The notes beneath the pieces were generated by a model. That model was not told where the DNA came from and searched no databases. It saw only the letters and a program-made list of their open reading frames with translations. Made by a program: the position numbers and the translations under genes. DNA of 64,000 bases. Origin: Mastacembelus armatus (Eukaryota > Chordata > Actinopteri > Synbranchiformes > Mastacembelidae). The DNA lies in the NCBI RefSeq assembly GCF_900324485.2, contig NC_046653.1, forward strand, positions 22,649,285 to 22,713,284, given 5' to 3'. Position 1 is the stretch's first letter. Every line of letters begins with the position of its first letter. This document shows positions 59,933 through 64,000 of this stretch, in pieces.

Positions 59933-61247
59933 CTACAGTATGTTGGTGTCACTGGAGTGAGGCTGCAGTATCTGAAGTGTAACAATGTGTTTGATACATT
60001 TTCTGAACCAGGGGTAAAAAAAGGCATAGATGATGGGGTTTAGAGAGGAGTTACAGTACAACAGCCATATTTGAATGGCTGCAGATGAAGCAGCTATTGA
60101 ATTGTTCTCACCTGCAACTGTTAAACAATAATATGGACTGGAACACAAAAGAAACACAACAATTACAACACCAAGGGTCCTGGCTGCTTTTATCTCAGAT
60201 TTCTGAACTTTGACAGCCTCTGAACGCTGGACTGTGACAGCTGTAATGTGGGAACGCATTGCACGAGCCTGAGACACAGCCACCACAAACACCCTGATGT
60301 ACAAAACTATGATGACAGTAATGGGAGCAAAAAAGCTGATAACAAGGTCAAAAGCTCCTTCAACATAGTTAACTATGACAACACACTCTCCATAACAGGA
60401 ATTATATCTGTCTGGTTGCATGAGAAAGTCTCTCAATGTCCAGATACTCTGCACAGCAGCTAATATCCAACACAGGAAAATGCAGAGTTTGACTCTTTTC
60501 AGAGTGACTCTAGTGGAGTAAAACATTGGGTCACAAATGGCTATATAGCGGTCAATTGCTATGAGCACCATGTTTCCGACTGAAGCATTGATAATGTGAG
60601 AACCTAGAAAAAAATTTACAGCACAAATAAAGTCACCCAGGGTCCAACAGCCTTTGTAGAGCAGGATTTCAACTGGCATCTGCAGGAAGCCCACAAGGAA
60701 GTCTGCGACAGCCAGAGAGAGGACGAGAAGGTTGGTGGTGGTGTGGAGCTGCCTGAAATGAGAGATTATCCACACTGAATGCACTGAAGTTGCAATACTA
60801 GGAGTATGAACAACATGCCTGAATACAGCACAGTGTTGCATAAGCATTTGTAAAATAATGTTTAAACAAATCAAAGGCCTAAATATATTAATATTAATAA
60901 TACTGGTTATGTATCGTATTGTTATTTTTGTCATTTTCCATGTGGGAGATGTAACAATAGATAAAAGCAGTGATCTAAATGTCACATTCTGCTGCCTGGC
61001 CAAGGCCAACTTCAAGGAAAAAACAACAACATTAACAAATAAACATTGTTAGGACATGCAGAGAAGTTTATCTCTGCCTGAAGTGGGAGATACAGATGAT
61101 GACCAGCAGGTTAAGAACCACAGTGATGATAGTGACGAAGGACAGAAGAACATAAACCAGCATGGCCTCAGACTGAGGACGCATTGCCTTCCAGCAGGAC
61201 ATGTTGAGTTGTGGAAAGCAGAGTTCAGTTTCTTCATGGTCCTTCAT
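59933..61247 (-). CDS. Trace amine-associated receptor TAAR-G (two exons, GC-AG intron)
   Basis: Exon 1 is 61078-61247 and exon 2 is 59933-60752, with a 325-bp intron; together they give 329 residues. Exon 1 reads MKDHEETELCFPQLNMSC, then TM1, to CISHF; it is shorter than usual open-frame cut-offs. The splice joins F-R-QLHTTTN with a GC donor (CTTCAG|GCAGAG); reading past it meets TAA after a few codons. Gly is at 3.32 and Asp192 at 5.42 (GAFDLVISFFAP). DRYIAICDPMFY and NSSLNPIIYAFFYPWF are intact. A longer open frame upstream of exon 2 (to 61015) is intron sequence. The intron near the acceptor is nearly identical to that of TAAR-F. Confidence 0.9.
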
Positions 61248-61259
61248 TATCAGAGAGAG

Positions 61260-61970
61260 GGAGAGGAGAGTCTGCTGAGCTCTGACAGCTTTCCTGTCAA
61301 AGGGCGTTGTTGCACAGTTAATTTATCCCCTTCTTTTTCCCCTCCCATGCATTTTCTATTCAGATGGCCAAAGCCAGACACGTCATACTCTCCTGTTGCT
61401 GAATGCACTTTGGAAAAGTAGAATATAAACCCTTAAAACAATAAAATAACTATATGATGCATTTTGCTTTTTGTTTATCTCTTCTATTTGGTATGGGATG
61501 CAGCAAACCAAACACCACTAAGCTTCTTAGATGTTAATTTAAAGAGTTAATGGCATGAAAAATAAAAAAGTTACATATTGTAAATCTACCTTTAGAGTGT
61601 ACAAGGGAGATGGCTCCATTTACAATAGCTCCTTTTTATAAACACATTTATAAACTCATAATGTAAATCATCTGCACTACATGGTGCAATCAAACATTTA
61701 AATAGTGTAATGAACAAAGTAATATTCACAGCATGTGTGTTTATGATCCTGTTACATGATATGCTGCATTTGAAGACGTAAAACTAGATTCATAAAGATG
61801 ATTTATACCATCAGGGGCTGATTCATGTAACAGAATATTAGTAACATCCAGTCATTTTTAGTTTTTTGATTACATGTAGTTGTTTCTACTTCGACACCTT
61901 TTGTGCTTGTTCACTTTTATCTGGCCCAATTTCCACCTGATTCTGCTGCATCTTTTAAGTCCTACAAATA
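61260..61970. other. Intergenic upstream of TAAR-G
   Basis: AT-rich, no gene recognised. Confidence 0.4.
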
Positions 61971-61974
61971 TTGC

Positions 61975-63774
61975 ATGTTCCAGATGTTCACCTCAGTGTG
62001 CCGACGACAGCGTTCCTGCTGAGGCGCCGCTCAAGTCTCCAGTGCTCAAGTCTCCTGTGCCCCAGCTTCTGGACCCTCAGCCTGCCGACAACAGCGTCCC
62101 CACTGAGGTCCTCTTCCAGTCTCAGGCAGACCTGGCACCGGATTCCCAAGCTGGCCTCTCCCCTGAGTCTCTGGCTAGTCCTTCTCCTCAGTCTCCAGCC
62201 AGCCCCTCCTCTGAGTTTCAGGCAGACTGCTTCCCTGAGTCCCCAACTAACTCTTCGCCTCAGTTTATGGCCAGCTCATTACCTCGGTCTCCAGCAGGCC
62301 CCTCACCTGAGTCTCGGCCAGCCCATCTCCCCAGTCTCCAGCTAGCTCCTCGCCTCTTCAGTCTCCAGCTAGTCCTTGGTCTGATCCTCAGGCTAGCCCT
62401 TCACCTCAGTCTACGGCCAGCCATTCTCCAGAGTTTCTGGCTAGCCCTTCGCCTCAGTCTCCGGCCAGTTCGTCACCGCAGCCTCAGACCAGTTTGCCCC
62501 GAGTTTCCGGCAGGCTTCTCACCAGAGTGTCCAGCCAGCTGTTCACCCCTGTCTCCAGTCTGCTCCTCACCTCAGTCTCTGCCTTTTTATTCACCTGAGC
62601 TTCCAGCTGGCCACTCACCGGAGCTGCCAACCAGCTCCCAACCGGGGTTTTGCCTCGCTGCCCAGCTGGAGCCCCTCTTCACTGTCCAGCCGGAGCCCCT
62701 CTTTGCTGACCAGTGACCTGAGCCTCTGTGCACCGACAATAGCGTCCCCGCTGAGGCCCCAGTCCAGATTCCCGAGCCTCGGTGCGCTGATGACAGTGTC
62801 CCCGCTGAGGTTCCGCCCAGGATCCTAGACCCTCAGTGCACCAACGCTAACGTCCCCGCTGAGGTTCTGGCCCAACTGCCAGAACCTCGGGACCAGCAGC
62901 CTCCGAAAATGCAAATTGTGGTCCAGTCAGGGGTCCAGTCTCCAGGGCGCCAGTCTCCAGAGCTTCCCGAGCACCGCCTCCCCGGACAGAATCTCCAGCG
63001 CCGCTTCCCAGGCCAGCGGTCTCAGCGCTGTCCCTTTGGCCAGTTGCTCCTTAGCTGACTTCTCGGCCTAACTCTTCACAACAGTCATGGATCCACGCCA
63101 GCCTGAGAGGTCATCCATCCGAACGGCCTTCAATCCACGCTTGCTTCGGGGGGTCGTCTTCCCAAACGGTTCCAGACCTTCGCTCGTCCCAGAGGCCGTC
63201 CGCCCGAGCGGCCCCGGACCTTTGTCCTGAGGATGGTCCTCTGGATCTGCACCAGTGGGTGGGCCAGTATTGGGGGAGACCGCCGGACTTTGGACTGTCT
63301 TTCCCCCCACCCGCCCTTTGGCACTTTTCTCCACATTCCCCGCCCCCCCGCCCTGGATCTGGGTTTGGGCCTTTGGTCGTCTGGGAGCCGACCCTTGGGG
63401 AGTCCCCTTTTGGACTTCCTGCCGGGACCCTTACTCTGAAGGGACTTCCTGTTTTTCTCCTGCACTGGTCCCTGGCAGCTTTACTCTCATTAAGCTTAAT
63501 CTTCTTCACCTACTCTCAATTACCTTTTGTTCTGCCCGTACAAATACTGCCCTGCTTCCCTTTGTTGGTGTGGAAGCATTGCCAAGACTTGTGGATTTAG
63601 GTTGTATGTGTATGCTTAACTCTGTCTACAGTCTCACTCGGTTATCCTGAGTTTGCAGTTTCATTCGGCTTTGTATTTGTTCCTACGCCCTGGTGATTCC
63701 CAGGAAGAATAAATCCTTTTGTTCTGCATTTGGGTCCTACCTCTCCTCCTTCTCTTCAGCATACTACCATCACA
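61975..63774 (+). mobile_element. LTR retrotransposon fossil 3 (same family)
   Basis: The internal part (61975-63394) is GC-rich and proline-coding. It has the recurrent GTGCCGACGACAGCGT / GATAGCGTCCCCGCTGAGG phrases of fossil 1. A 3' LTR follows (about 63395-63774) with GGACTTCCTGCC near its start, AATAAATCC, and GGGTCCTACCTCTCCTCCTT near its end, all shared with the LTR of fossil 1. No 5' LTR is seen. It is broken and moderately diverged from fossil 1. Confidence 0.65.
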
Positions 63775-63778
63775 TAAT

Positions 63779-64000
63779 ATTTTAAGTACCTGGGGTCAAC
63801 AGTCCAGAGCAACAGAGAGTGTGGAAAAGAAGTGAAGAGACGTGTGTAAGCAGGTTGGAACGGGTGGAGGAAAGTGTCAGGTGTGATGTGTGACAAAAGA
63901 GTGTCAGCAAGAATGAAAGGAAAGGTGGACAAGACAGTGGTGAGACCAGCAATGTTGTCTGGTTTAGAGACAGGGGCACTGAGAAAAAGACAGGAGGCAG
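63779..64000 (+). mobile_element. RTE-type LINE fragment, cut by window end
   Basis: The frame reads FKYLGSTVQSNRECGKEVKR then, after one stop, AGWNGWRKVSGVMCDKRVSA and GKVDKTVVRPAMLSGLET. This is the C-terminal RT region of an RTE/BovB-like LINE, distinct from the Rex3 copies. It starts directly at the end of LTR fossil 3, so the LTR element may have inserted into it. Confidence 0.75.

Noticed and set aside
60753-61015. Upstream in-frame extension of TAAR-G exon 2, and the similar one in TAAR-F
   Set aside because: It lies in the intron ahead of a good acceptor (CTCATTTCAG). True exon 1 sits at 61078-61247. Similarity between F and G here is explained by duplication or conversion.
61880-62716. 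278-codon proline/serine-rich frame
   Set aside because: It starts in unrelated AT-rich flank and continues into the repeat region of LTR fossil 3, so it is not an independent gene.

Overview
This window looks like a perch-like (percomorph) teleost genome. It holds intact tandem arrays of fish chemoreceptor genes: type-1 olfactory receptors (OR) and trace amine-associated receptors (TAAR) of the intron-containing, teleost-expanded kind. They sit among fish-typical retrotransposons: RTE/Rex3 with GATG tails, L2/Rex1-type LINEs and an R4/Dong-like LINE. The species assignment is inference from family content; nothing in the sequence names a species.

Layout. (1) Positions 1-4535, minus strand: the first twelve coding exons of a conserved host gene. 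I recognise it by its N-terminus as the KIAA2012 homologue; it runs off the left edge. (2) 5.2-21.5 kb, plus strand: three tandem OR units (ATGs at 6223, 12748 and 19521, about 6.5-6.8 kb apart). Each carries a shared TATA-containing 5' flank and, between genes, shared pieces of Rex3 and another LINE. (3) 22-26.4 kb, minus: two near-identical two-exon TAARs. (4) 28.35-29.32 kb, minus: one divergent single-exon OR lying inside the TAAR cluster. (5) 29.4-36 kb: gene-poor, with LINE fragments. (6) 36-52.3 kb, plus: three two-exon TAARs in a duplicated array that also contains two gene-less copies of the TAAR 5' flank, two fossils of one LTR element family and long CTAT microsatellites. (7) 52.4-54 kb: an R4/Dong-like LINE and a tiny TAAR tail relic. 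(8) 55-61.3 kb, minus: a decaying TAAR and an intact TAAR, separated by a short piggyBac-type relic. (9) 62-64 kb: a third LTR-family fossil abutting an RTE-type LINE.

How the genes work together. All intact receptors are seven-transmembrane odour receptors expected at the surface of olfactory sensory neurons. The five plus/minus TAARs A-E and TAAR G lack the classical amine-binding Asp at 3.32 and carry Asp at 5.42 instead. The decaying TAAR F has Gly there.

The strongest biological signal is mosaicism. Neighbouring paralogues are almost identical over most of their length but differ in blocks that encode extracellular loop 2/TM5 and extracellular loop 3/TM7. This pattern fits repeated gene conversion combined with diversification of ligand-contact regions. 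I found no tRNA, rRNA, CRISPR or other system, and nothing that I would call a wholly new biological system.
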